From: Morganella morganii_D
GTDB lineage: Bacteria; Pseudomonadota; Gammaproteobacteria; Enterobacterales; Enterobacteriaceae
Reading direction: 5' to 3'
Length of the DNA stretch: 64,000 nucleotides
NCBI GenBank assembly: GCA_044772875.1
Contig: CP173058.1
Location: 1,860,001-1,924,000 of the forward strand
The notes beneath the pieces were generated by a model. The model saw only the letters and a program-made list of their open reading frames with translations. It ran no database searches and was not told the DNA's origin. The translations under genes were made by a program, and so were the position numbers. Each line of letters starts with the position of its first letter. Positions within the stretch are counted from its first letter, which is position 1. Below, piece after piece: positions 55,194-63,691 of this stretch.

Positions 55194-56291
55194 TTACATG
55201 CTCCCTTTATGACGCAAGATCATGCTCAGGAAGAACGGCACACCTACCAGTGATGTCACAATACCGACCGGAATAATTACACCAGGAATCAGGTTTTTCG
55301 AGGCAATTGACGCCATCGACAATACCAGCGCCCCGATTAATGCACTGGCCGGCAGATAGAAACGGTGATCCTCACCGAACATCATGCGGGCAATATGTGG
55401 TGCCACCAGGCCGATAAAGGCAATCGGGCCGACAAACGCCACCGCCAGCGCGGTCAGAATACTGATACGCAGCAGGGTGCCGAGACGCAGACGGCGCACA
55501 TTAATACCGAAACTGACGGCACGATCTTCACCCAGACGCAGTGCTGTCAGCTTCCACGAATTACTCATGGAGAGCGGCAGCAGGATGGCGAATGCCAGTG
55601 TCATCACACCCAGTTTCACCCAGGTGGCGCGCGCCAGGCTGCCCATCGTCCAGAAAACCAGACCCTGTAAGGTGTCTTCTGTGGCGATAAACTGCATCAT
55701 TGATACCAGTGCGTTAAAGGTAAAGACCATCGCAATACCGAATAACACCACACCGGAGGTTGCCACACGTGTCCAGCGGGTGATGCCGTCAAGCATCAGT
55801 GCGGAAAACAGGGCAAAAATAAAGGCATTAGCGGAAACAAACCACTGATCCGGCACACCCGGAATACCAATCCCGAGGACTATCGCCAGCGCCGCACCAA
55901 ATGATGCGGCGTTGGAGACGCCGAGGGTAAACGGGCTCGCCAGCGGGTTATTGAGGATGGTCTGCATCTCTGCCCCGGCCAGACCGAGGGACATGCCGAC
56001 CACTACAGCCATCAGGGCATACGGCAGACGGATTTCCCAGACAATCACACGGGTGCCCGCCGATACACTTTCCGGCGACACCAGAGTCTGCCAGAGCGCA
56101 TCAAGGGTCAGCCCGGATGGCCCCATGGTGAAATCGAGCACCACGGTACAGAGTATTACCGCAACCACCGCAAACATCCACATCAGCCGCCTGCGCAGTA
56201 CACGCCGGTAATGTGATTTAACATCACAGCTTAATTCACCGTCTGACTGTTCCGGCTTAGTCTGTAGCATTGCTTCTGTGGTAATACTCAT
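55194..56291 (-). CDS. FecCD-family iron-chelate ABC permease
   Basis: A 365-residue inner-membrane permease with about ten hydrophobic segments after a 35-residue cytoplasmic, basic N terminus. Family motifs are VWEIRLPYALMAVVVGMSLGLAGAEMQTILNNPLASPFTLGVSNAASFGA and GLVAPHIARMMFGEDHR, the latter being the coupling region contacting the ATPase. One permease gene suggests a homodimer, as in BtuC-type systems. Confidence 0.94.
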   Translation of the reverse strand: MSITTEAMLQTKPEQSDGELSCDVKSHYRRVLRRRLMWMFAVVAVILCTVVLDFTMGPSGLTLDALWQTLVSPESVSAGTRVIVWEIRLPYALMAVVVGMSLGLAGAEMQTILNNPLASPFTLGVSNAASFGAALAIVLGIGIPGVPDQWFVSANAFIFALFSALMLDGITRWTRVATSGVVLFGIAMVFTFNALVSMMQFIATEDTLQGLVFWTMGSLARATWVKLGVMTLAFAILLPLSMSNSWKLTALRLGEDRAVSFGINVRRLRLGTLLRISILTALAVAFVGPIAFIGLVAPHIARMMFGEDHRFYLPASALIGALVLSMASIASKNLIPGVIIPVGIVTSLVGVPFFLSMILRHKGSM

Positions 56292-56319
56292 TATTCAAAT
56301 ACCTGCTGACTACTTAAAA

Positions 56320-57444
56320 TTATTTACCGCTGACCCAGTATGTTCCGGTTGGTTCGACAGCCAGGAACTGACTGTACATTTCATCCATGGTTTTCTTCGG
56401 ATCCAGATCTTTAAACTGCTCCGGATAGAACCACTTGGCAAACACCTGCGCGGCAATCACGTTATAAGGTGAGTTATAATAGTTGTGCCAGATGGCATAG
56501 TCACGCCCTTCTTTCACTGCCGTCAGCGTATTGATACCCTTACGCTCAGTGATGGCTTTCAGACTGGTTTTTGCATCAGCTTCTGTTGCCTGCGCACCCA
56601 GCTGAACACCCGCATCTGTACTGCCCGGTGCTTTCGCGCCGCTGACCAGATAAATATCCGGATCAACCGCAATCACTTTTTCCAGGTTCATGGTGCCCAG
56701 TGGTGTAGGCAGAACATCTTTGGCGATGTTTTTACCGCCCGCCACATCGATAAAGTTACCTAGGTTGCCGTTACCGGCGGTACCACAGCAGTCAGGGAAA
56801 GACCCGGCGCGCAGATCGATAAACACCGTCGGTTTTTTATCTTCCGGGATTTTGTCTGTCACATCGGTGACTAACTTCATCTGTTTCTGATAGAAATCTT
56901 CAAAGGCTTTGGCTTTTTCTTCGCGGTGCAGCACTTTACCCAGCACACGCATACCCGGCAGGGTGTTTTTCAGCGGCTCATTGCGGAAATCCACAAAGAC
57001 AACCGGAATACCGGCTTTTTCCAGCTGACCGACCAGCTCACTGTTTTTACCCGGTCCGTGACCTGCCAGACCGAAAATAGCCACATCCGGATTAAGAGTT
57101 AATACTTTTTCAGCACTGACACTATCCTCTGTCGTGTTACCGATCAGCGGGATCTTGTCGATTTCCGGGAATTTAGCTTTGTAGACAGCATAAGACTGCG
57201 GATCGAGTTTACGGAAGTCACCCTGCCAGCCGGCAATACGCGCCAGAGGTTTATCGCCTTCCAGCAGTGCCACCGCGTGGATCATACGCCCTTCCCCTAA
57301 CAGGATGCGCTCCACTTTTTCCGGTACTTCCACCGTGCGCCCAGCGGCGTCAACCACCGTTTCTGCCCATGCTGCGCTGCTCATCAGAACAGCCCCTGCT
57401 GCCAGGCTCATGGTCAGCCCTTTTGCTACAGATACTAATTTCAC
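56320..57444 (-). CDS. Iron-chelate ABC transporter periplasmic binding protein
   Basis: A 374-residue class III binding protein with a signal peptide ending SSAAWA (about 27). Mature start ETVVDAAGRTVEVPEKVERI is typical of FepB/BtuF-like proteins. A paired cysteine in FPDCCGTAGNGNL is unusual, and the substrate (siderophore, haem or other metal chelate) cannot be told. It starts with GTG, eight bases after AGGAG. First gene of the uptake locus; a 9-bp inverted repeat lies about 100 bases upstream. Confidence 0.9.
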   Translation of the reverse strand: MKLVSVAKGLTMSLAAGAVLMSSAAWAETVVDAAGRTVEVPEKVERILLGEGRMIHAVALLEGDKPLARIAGWQGDFRKLDPQSYAVYKAKFPEIDKIPLIGNTTEDSVSAEKVLTLNPDVAIFGLAGHGPGKNSELVGQLEKAGIPVVFVDFRNEPLKNTLPGMRVLGKVLHREEKAKAFEDFYQKQMKLVTDVTDKIPEDKKPTVFIDLRAGSFPDCCGTAGNGNLGNFIDVAGGKNIAKDVLPTPLGTMNLEKVIAVDPDIYLVSGAKAPGSTDAGVQLGAQATEADAKTSLKAITERKGINTLTAVKEGRDYAIWHNYYNSPYNVIAAQVFAKWFYPEQFKDLDPKKTMDEMYSQFLAVEPTGTYWVSGK

Positions 57445-57541
57445 GTTACCGACTCCTGTTATCTGTCAGAAATTGGCGTTAACAATAAAGCAAATAAGAA
57501 CTCTTATCAATACGGAATAGTTATCTTCCTCATTACAATAT

Positions 57542-57564
57542 TCGTTATCACCCGATGATAACGA
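57542..57564. promoter_or_regulatory. Perfect inverted repeat upstream of the iron uptake operon
   Basis: TCGTTATCA and TGATAACGA, 9 bp each and separated by CCCGA, form a symmetric operator-like site about 100 bases before the binding-protein gene. A second imperfect symmetry, ATAAGA-AC-TCTTAT, lies nearer the gene (about 57493-57506). Neither is a clean Fur box. No gene lies in the 57445-57681 interval. Confidence 0.6.
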
Positions 57565-57681
57565 TATATCGAAAAATAATACGGAAGAAATTGTCCTGAT
57601 TAGCAGATGAAACAACTGACTTAACGAATAAACACAGTTTCAACCCCGCAGATACCCCGCAAAGCCTGTAACGATAAACAT

Positions 57682-57716
57682 AAAAAAAACCTGACCAATA
57701 TCGTCAGGTTTTTTAT
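57682..57716. terminator. Terminator after lysP
   Basis: AAAACCTGAC (57686-57695) and GTCAGGTTTT (57703-57712) pair over a 7-base loop with A and T runs on both sides, giving termination for - strand lysP transcripts. Confidence 0.9.
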
Positions 57717-57755
57717 CAATTTACGTTATATGTCACAAAAATGTGTCACACAGCC

Positions 57756-59237
57756 TTACTTATGGCTTTCCGGAAAGTCCATTTCACCGTAGCGGACAAA
57801 CTTAGTACGCTTAATAATTTTATAACCAAACCAGATGGCGAAGAACAGCGGCAGACCGATATAGGTCGCGACCACGCCCACCCAGTCAATCTGATCCTGC
57901 AGGAAGGCTTCATAGTTCTGGCCGAGGGTAATGGTCAGGCACAGGATAAAGGCGAAAATCGGGCCGACCGGGAAGAAACCGGAGCGGTACGGCAGGTCGT
58001 TCAGGTTATAACCCTGTTTGATATAACCTCTGCGGAAACGGTAGTGACTGATGGCAATCCCCAGCCAGGCGATAAAGCCGGTCATCCCCGAAGCATTCAG
58101 CAGCCACAGATATACCGACTGGTTGCCGAACATCGATGTCAGGAAACAGAGTGCGGCAATCACGGTCGTGGCTATCAGCGCGTTACGCGGCACACCGCCT
58201 CTGGACAGTTTGGCAAACAGTTTCGGCGCTTTGCCGGATTTCGCCAGGGTGTACAGCATACGGGTGGATGCATACATCCCGGAGTTACCCGCAGACAATA
58301 CCGCCGTCAGAATAACCGCGTTCATTACGGCAGCCGCAGAGAGCAGACCGGCGCGTTCAAAGACCAGGGTGAACGGGCTGACGCTGATATCAGTTTCATC
58401 ATTACGCAGCAGGTTCGGGTCGGTGTACGGGATAATCAGGCTGATCACCAGAATTGCCAGCACATAGAACAGCAGGATACGCCAGAACACTTTACGCACC
58501 GCTTTCGGGATATTTTTGGCCGGATCTTTGGATTCACCGGCAGCGATACCGATAAGCTCGGTTCCCTGGAAGGAGAAGCCGACAATCATTGCCACCCCGA
58601 TCATCGCGGCAAACCCGCCTTTGAACGGCGCCTCACCGACAGTCCAGTTGTGCCAGCCCGCACCTTCGCCACCTTTCATAATACCGGTGATCATCATCAC
58701 ACCGACAATAATAAACAGGATAACGGTACTGACCTTAATTAAGGAGAACCAGTATTCCGCCTCACCAAATCCTTTTACAGAAATGAAGTTAAGCAGGAAC
58801 ATGATGGCCAGGAACGCCGCACTCCAGACCCACCCCGGGATCTGATCTGCCGGGAACCAGTAGGTCATCACCAGCTGTGCCGCCACCAGGTCAACCGCGA
58901 TAGTCACCGCCCAGTTGTACCAGTAGTTCCAGCCCAGCGCGAAACCAAAGCCTTCATCCACATATTTGGCACCATAAGTGGCAAATGAACCCGATACCGG
59001 CATATAAGCCGCAAGTTCACCAAGGCTGGTCATCAGGAAATACACCATCAGCCCGATAATGGCATAGGTTAACAGTGCCCCGCCGGGACCGGCCTGGGCA
59101 ACGGTGGCACCGGAAGCGACAAACAGCCCCGTACCGATAGATCCGCCGATAGCGATCATCGCCAGATGACGCGCCTTTAATTCACGGCGCAGTGTCTGCG
59201 GTTGTTCACCCGCCGTTTGATTTGCTTGCTGAGACAT
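57756..59237 (-). CDS. lysP: Lysine-specific permease LysP
   Basis: APC-family lysine:proton symporter with 12 membrane segments, 493 residues. In E. coli LysP also restrains the sensor CadC. GGSIGTGLFVASGATVAQAGPGGAL, GWNYWYNWAVTIAVDLVAAQLVM and GFSFQGTELIGIAAGESKDPAKNIPKAVRKVFWRI are nearly those of E. coli. The lysP-yeiE-yeiH-nfo order is conserved. An unusual 30-bp-phased repeat lies upstream. Confidence 0.96.
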   Translation of the reverse strand: MSQQANQTAGEQPQTLRRELKARHLAMIAIGGSIGTGLFVASGATVAQAGPGGALLTYAIIGLMVYFLMTSLGELAAYMPVSGSFATYGAKYVDEGFGFALGWNYWYNWAVTIAVDLVAAQLVMTYWFPADQIPGWVWSAAFLAIMFLLNFISVKGFGEAEYWFSLIKVSTVILFIIVGVMMITGIMKGGEGAGWHNWTVGEAPFKGGFAAMIGVAMIVGFSFQGTELIGIAAGESKDPAKNIPKAVRKVFWRILLFYVLAILVISLIIPYTDPNLLRNDETDISVSPFTLVFERAGLLSAAAVMNAVILTAVLSAGNSGMYASTRMLYTLAKSGKAPKLFAKLSRGGVPRNALIATTVIAALCFLTSMFGNQSVYLWLLNASGMTGFIAWLGIAISHYRFRRGYIKQGYNLNDLPYRSGFFPVGPIFAFILCLTITLGQNYEAFLQDQIDWVGVVATYIGLPLFFAIWFGYKIIKRTKFVRYGEMDFPESHK

Positions 59238-59316
59238 TACAATCCTGTTTCATGTAGTTATTTTTCATCCACCGGGCGTGATTGTAGCGAAATCCCGGGG
59301 CAGTACCCAGCAAATA

Positions 59317-59360
59317 TGCGGCATTATAAGATACCTGCATAATCGCTGCGGCATTATAAG
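59317..59360 (-). repeat. 30-bp-phased direct repeat carrying TATAAT upstream of lysP
   Basis: CTTATAATGCCGCA (on the - strand) occurs twice, at 59317-59330 and 59347-59360, exactly 30 bases apart (about three helical turns). Each copy contains a perfect TATAAT. Neither has a good -35 box at 16-18 bases, so they may need an activator or be alternative starts. The 59238-59424 gap also holds a GC hairpin at 59391-59414. Confidence 0.7.
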
Positions 59361-59424
59361 CACCCGGCTTATAATTACCGCAGCTGCCCGCCGGAAACCG
59401 GCGGCAGGAGAAACAGATACCGCA

Positions 59425-60291
59425 TCAGCGGCAATAGGTCAGGAAAGTATTGAGGGCGTTGGAGATATGTTTCTGACGGTGGTAAATCCGGAAAAGTGTG
59501 CGGTTCAGGATCAGTCCGTTAATCTTCACTTCCGACAGCAGTCCGTTACTCAGTTGTTCCGCAATCACCCGCCGCGACAGACAACTGACCCCGCGCCCGA
59601 AACGCACCGCATGTTTGACAGCTTCGGAATTCCCCAGCTCCATTTCCACACGAAAACCCGGCAGACGGTTAAACAGAATTTGATCCAGCACTTCCCGCGT
59701 ACCGGAACCCCGCTCACGCAGAACCCAGGCCACATTTTTCAGATCATCAGGTGTGACATTGCTTTTCTGGCTGAGCGGATTATCCGGACTGCAGAAAATC
59801 ACCAGCTCATCTTCCAGCCAGGGCTCTGTAATCAGTTCCGGTGAATGGCAGACCCCTTCGATAAGCCCCATATCCGCACGGAACTCCAGCACGGCTTTAA
59901 TCACTTCTTCGGTATTGGAGATAAATAATTCAACCGGTGTATTTTCATGCACCGCGCGGTATGCACCCAGCATTTCCGGCAGCATATAGTTGCCGATTGT
60001 GGTGCTGGCCGCAAAACGCAGTGCCCCCGCATCGGTTTTAAACAGCTGTTCAATTTCACCGGCCTGTTCCAGCAGGGCAATGGCTTTCGGATACAGCAGC
60101 CGCCCGTGCTCATTGGTCACCAGACGTTTACCGACCCGGTCAAATAGCTGAACATTCAGCTGATTTTCCAGATCCGTCAAAGATGCACTCACGGCGGACT
60201 GTGAAAGCGCCAGTTGCAGGGAAGCTTGTGTCGTCGAACCGGACTTCTGAACTTCTGTAAAGACTTCGAGCTGTCGCAGTGTGATGCGCAT
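59425..60291 (-). CDS. yeiE: LysR-family regulator YeiE
   Basis: A 288-residue LysR-type regulator. The winged helix-turn-helix is at about 5-60 (LRQLEVFTEVQKSGSTTQASLQLALSQSAVSASL), followed by a linker helix and a periplasmic-binding-like effector domain. It is flanked by lysP (same strand) and divergent yeiH, as in E. coli. YeiE has been reported to respond to sulfite and to influence virulence-related genes; a role in yeiH or lysP control is inference from position. Confidence 0.93.
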   Translation of the reverse strand: MRITLRQLEVFTEVQKSGSTTQASLQLALSQSAVSASLTDLENQLNVQLFDRVGKRLVTNEHGRLLYPKAIALLEQAGEIEQLFKTDAGALRFAASTTIGNYMLPEMLGAYRAVHENTPVELFISNTEEVIKAVLEFRADMGLIEGVCHSPELITEPWLEDELVIFCSPDNPLSQKSNVTPDDLKNVAWVLRERGSGTREVLDQILFNRLPGFRVEMELGNSEAVKHAVRFGRGVSCLSRRVIAEQLSNGLLSEVKINGLILNRTLFRIYHRQKHISNALNTFLTYCR

Positions 60292-60472
60292 GGCAAAGCG
60301 CTCCCTTATTTTATCCCGATTATTATCATCATATTAACATTATACTTATAATTTAACATTGCCATTACCGCTAACCTGATTTTTAGATTAATTATAGAAT
60401 TATTATGAATTTTAAAAATATTACGCTTTCCGCTATGCTTTGCACATCGTTATTCCTTTTTGTGAGTTACTT

Positions 60473-61561
60473 ATGTCTGAAAGTCATATCAAAACCGAAA
60501 AAGCCCGCTGCACAGCAAAACCGATGTGGGTGAGACTGCTTCCGGGCTTTATCCCGGCAGGGGCTCTGACCACCGCCGCTATGCTGCTCGGGGAAATGCC
60601 CTGGTTTATCAACCTCGGACTGGGCGCACTGACACTGGCTATTCTGCTGGGGATTATTGCCGGTAATACCGTTTACCCGCATATCAAACCGCAGTGCGAA
60701 GCCGGCGTAGGTTTTGCCAAACACTATTTTTTACGGGCAGGGATCATCCTGTACGGTTTCCGTCTGACATTCCAGCAGATCGCTGATGTCGGGATCAGCG
60801 GCGTGATTATTGATGCGGTGATGCTGACCAGCACTTTCCTGATCGCCATGTATATCGGCCGCAAATGGTTCGGGCTGGACAGAGAAACCGTGATTCTGAT
60901 TGGTGCCGGCAGCAGCATCTGCGGTGCGGCGGCGGTAATGGCAACCGAGCCGGTGCTCAAAGCCCCGGCAGGTAAAGTGGCGGTGGCGGTTTCCACCGTG
61001 GTGATTTTCGGCACCATCTGTATCTTCCTGTATCCGTGGCTGTTCCATCTGAATGCTGCGCTGGGCTGGCTGCCGTTCACCGACATGAGTTTCGGGGTGT
61101 ATTCCGGGTCTTCCGTGCATGAAGTGGCGCAGGTGGTGGCGATTGGTCACGCCATCAGTCCGGATGCGGAGAACAGTGCCGTCATCAGCAAAATGATCCG
61201 CGTCATGATGCTCGCGCCGTTCCTGCTGATCCTGTCTCAGTATCTGAGCCGCCGGAAAAGCAGCGCCGGGGGTGCAGCGAAGGAAAAATCCAAAATCACC
61301 ATTCCGTGGTTTGCCGTCTTCTTTATTCTGGTGGCCGGGTTTAACTCCTTCCATCTGATCCCGGACGTGATTGTCCGCCAGATTATCGTGCTGGATACCA
61401 TTCTGCTGGCCATGGCGATGGTGGCACTCGGCCTGACCACACACGTCAGTGCTATCCGTCAGGCCGGTATCAAACCAATGCTGATGGCGCTGGTGCTGTT
61501 CGGCTGGCTGATTGGCGGCGGTGCGGCCATTAACCTGCTTATCCCGCTGATCACCGGCTGA
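60473..61561 (+). CDS. yeiH: YeiH/UPF0324 family membrane protein
   Basis: Inner-membrane protein of 362 residues with about ten hydrophobic segments, of the PSE (putative sulfate exporter) family. ATG 60473 starts MSESHIKTEKA; an upstream frame from 60440 is less likely. GSSICGAAAVMATEPVLKAPAGKVAVAVSTVVIFGT and YSGSSVHEVAQVVAIGHAI are family hallmarks. It is divergent from yeiE across about 180 AT-rich bases that should hold a YeiE-controlled promoter. Confidence 0.93.
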   Translation: MSESHIKTEKARCTAKPMWVRLLPGFIPAGALTTAAMLLGEMPWFINLGLGALTLAILLGIIAGNTVYPHIKPQCEAGVGFAKHYFLRAGIILYGFRLTFQQIADVGISGVIIDAVMLTSTFLIAMYIGRKWFGLDRETVILIGAGSSICGAAAVMATEPVLKAPAGKVAVAVSTVVIFGTICIFLYPWLFHLNAALGWLPFTDMSFGVYSGSSVHEVAQVVAIGHAISPDAENSAVISKMIRVMMLAPFLLILSQYLSRRKSSAGGAAKEKSKITIPWFAVFFILVAGFNSFHLIPDVIVRQIIVLDTILLAMAMVALGLTTHVSAIRQAGIKPMLMALVLFGWLIGGGAAINLLIPLITG

Positions 61562-61666
61562 TCCTGCCTTTCTCTCCGTGATATCCCGGTTGTGCGGCCG
61601 GGATATCCTGTCACTGCATTCTCCGGCTCCTTATGCCATAATCGGCACAAAGAAGGAGAAAAACCA

Positions 61667-62509
61667 ATGAAATATGTCGGAGCACACGTCAGCGCCGCCG
61701 GTGGTGTTGATCAGGCGGTTATCCGTGCGCATGAACTGGGTGCCACTGCTTTTGCCCTGTTCACCAAAAACCAGCGCCAGTGGAAAGCCGCCCCCCTGCC
61801 TGAAAACGTCATCGCGGCCTTTAAGGCCAACTGTAAAAAATACGGCTACGGCCACGGGCAGATCCTGCCCCACGACAGCTATCTGATTAACCTCGGGCAT
61901 CCGGAAACCGAAGCACTGGAAAAATCCCGCGGGGCATTTCTTGATGAATTACAGCGCTGCGAACAGCTCGGGATCGACCGTCTGAATTTCCATCCCGGCA
62001 GCCACCTGAATAAGATTGAGGAAAAGGCGTGTCTGGCCCGGATCGCGGAATCCGTTAATATCGCACTGGATAAAACCAGCGGCGTGATTGCCGTGATTGA
62101 AAACACCGCCGGACAGGGCAGTAACCTCGGGTTCCGCTTTGAACAGCTGGCCGCCATAATTGAGGGTGTGGAAGATAAATCCCGCGTCGGTGTCTGTATC
62201 GATACCTGTCACGCCTTTGCCGCCGGGTATGATCTGCGGACACAAGAGACCTGCAAAGCCACGTTTGCGGATTTTGAAAACATTGTCGGCTTTGAGTATC
62301 TGAAGGGCATGCACCTGAATGATGCCAAAAGTGAGTTTGCCAGCCGCGTTGACCGCCACGACAGTCTCGGTCAGGGTAACATCGGCAACGCGCCGTTTGA
62401 GTTTATCATGAAAGACAAGCGGTTTGACGGCATCCCGATGGTGCTGGAAACCGTGAATCCGGATATCTGGGCACAGGAAATTGCCTGGCTGAAATCACTG
62501 GCAAAATAA
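61667..62509 (+). CDS. nfo: Deoxyribonuclease IV (endonuclease IV)
   Basis: Zinc-dependent AP endonuclease of base-excision repair. The start at 61667 follows AAGGAG and gives 280 residues. The TIM-barrel zinc site is seen in ENTAGQGSNLGF, CIDTCHAFAAGYD, HLNDAKSEFASRVDRHDSLGQGNIG and VLETVNPD. It is complete and convergent with fruK, six bases apart. Confidence 0.97.
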   Translation: MKYVGAHVSAAGGVDQAVIRAHELGATAFALFTKNQRQWKAAPLPENVIAAFKANCKKYGYGHGQILPHDSYLINLGHPETEALEKSRGAFLDELQRCEQLGIDRLNFHPGSHLNKIEEKACLARIAESVNIALDKTSGVIAVIENTAGQGSNLGFRFEQLAAIIEGVEDKSRVGVCIDTCHAFAAGYDLRTQETCKATFADFENIVGFEYLKGMHLNDAKSEFASRVDRHDSLGQGNIGNAPFEFIMKDKRFDGIPMVLETVNPDIWAQEIAWLKSLAK

Positions 62510-62510
62510 C

Positions 62511-62529
62511 CCGGTTTATACTACCGGGC
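62511..62529. terminator. Short hairpin between nfo and fruK
   Basis: CCCGGT and ACCGGG pair over a 7-base loop at the convergent ends; no real T run, so any termination is weak. Confidence 0.35.
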
Positions 62530-63454
62530 TGAGTTTGATTTTTGCCATCATTGCCGCCAGTTCGGCGCGGTCACGGACACCGACGCCGGGCTGGCTCACT
62601 GCCAGTGCAGACACCGCAGTGGCCATACGCAGCGTGTGTTCGCTGCTCTGACTCATCAGCAGACCGTATACCAGGCCACCGACCATCGAATCCCCCGCCC
62701 CGACTGTGCTGACCACCTCACAATGCGGCGGCAGCGCACGCCAGGCACCGGAGGCATTCACCCACAGTGCCCCTTCCTGCCCCAGCGAAATCACCACATG
62801 GGCAATCCCTTTATCACGCAGGGCATGTGCAGCGCTGATCACATCTTTCAGTTCCGGCAGGGGTTTACCCGCCCAAACCTCAAGCTCATGGCGGTTGGGT
62901 TTCACCAGCCACGGCGTGGCTTTCAGACCGGCCACCAGCGCCTCACGGCTGCTGTCAAAAATAATGCACGGGCACAGCTGGCGCAGGCGGCTCATCCAGG
63001 TGGTAAACCACGCCGGATCCACACCTTCCGGCAGGCTGCCGCTGACCACCACCATATCGAACTGCCCGAGCCAGGTCAGCGAATCCGCCATAAACTTCTG
63101 CCACCCGCTTTCGGTAATACGGAAACCGGAAAAATTCAGATCCGTTACCGAACCGCTGTTTTCGGTCAGTTTCACATTGATCCGGGTGCGCCCCGGGATC
63201 ACATGGAAGCGGTTTGCCAGCCCGTTTTCACTGAAGAAATGCTGGAACTCTTCCTGATTATCTTTCCCCAGAAAGCCGCTGACAGTCACATCCACCCCGA
63301 GGTCTCGCAGAACTTTGGCAACATTTATGCCTTTGCCCGCAGGATGTAACCCAACCGTTCTGACACGGTTCACCTCGCCCGGGACAAGGGACGGACACAT
63401 CCCCACAAGGTCATAGGCCGGATTTAAGGTAATTGTGGCTACTCGACGGGTCAT
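62516..63454 (-). CDS. fruK: 1-phosphofructokinase
   Basis: PfkB-family kinase converting fructose 1-phosphate to fructose 1,6-bisphosphate. The start MTRRVATITLNPAYDLVG at 63454 gives 312 residues, equal to E. coli. PfkB signatures GLHPAGKGINVAKVL and VVSTVGAGDSMVGGLVYG (catalytic Asp in GAGD) are present. fruB and fruA, its usual partners in the fruBKA operon, are absent on both sides, yet a Cra operator lies upstream, so the gene has its own promoter. Confidence 0.96.
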   Translation of the reverse strand: MTRRVATITLNPAYDLVGMCPSLVPGEVNRVRTVGLHPAGKGINVAKVLRDLGVDVTVSGFLGKDNQEEFQHFFSENGLANRFHVIPGRTRINVKLTENSGSVTDLNFSGFRITESGWQKFMADSLTWLGQFDMVVVSGSLPEGVDPAWFTTWMSRLRQLCPCIIFDSSREALVAGLKATPWLVKPNRHELEVWAGKPLPELKDVISAAHALRDKGIAHVVISLGQEGALWVNASGAWRALPPHCEVVSTVGAGDSMVGGLVYGLLMSQSSEHTLRMATAVSALAVSQPGVGVRDRAELAAMMAKIKLSPVV

Positions 63455-63537
63455 CAGCCGGGTGCTCCCTCTGTTATTTTTGGCTAACGGGTTATAATCA
63501 TTAGTAATATTGTGCAGCATGATACTACAGCTGCTTT

Positions 63538-63549
63538 TGAATCGTTTCA
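63538..63549. promoter_or_regulatory. Cra (FruR) operator upstream of fruK
   Basis: TGAATCGTTTCA matches the Cra consensus TGAAWC-NNTTYA and the operator ahead of fruB in E. coli. It lies 84 bases before the fruK start. Cra would repress until fructose 1-phosphate or fructose 1,6-bisphosphate accumulates. Confidence 0.85.
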
Positions 63550-63691
63550 GTTATAACACACACACGCGGATATTCTATGCTCTGAATCATTCAATTTGCA
63601 GGAAAAGGCTGTCAAAAACAGACAGGCTGTCACTCCGGCGGGCAGCAGTGTACCATAGCGCCCGCAATCTGATTAAAAAGAAGGAAAAATA

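Noticed and set aside
57741..58742. Long 333-residue ORF antisense to lysP
   Set aside because: It is a codon-bias shadow of the lysP gene with no protein-family features; the same holds for the 329-residue ORF antisense to mfd at 19486-20475.
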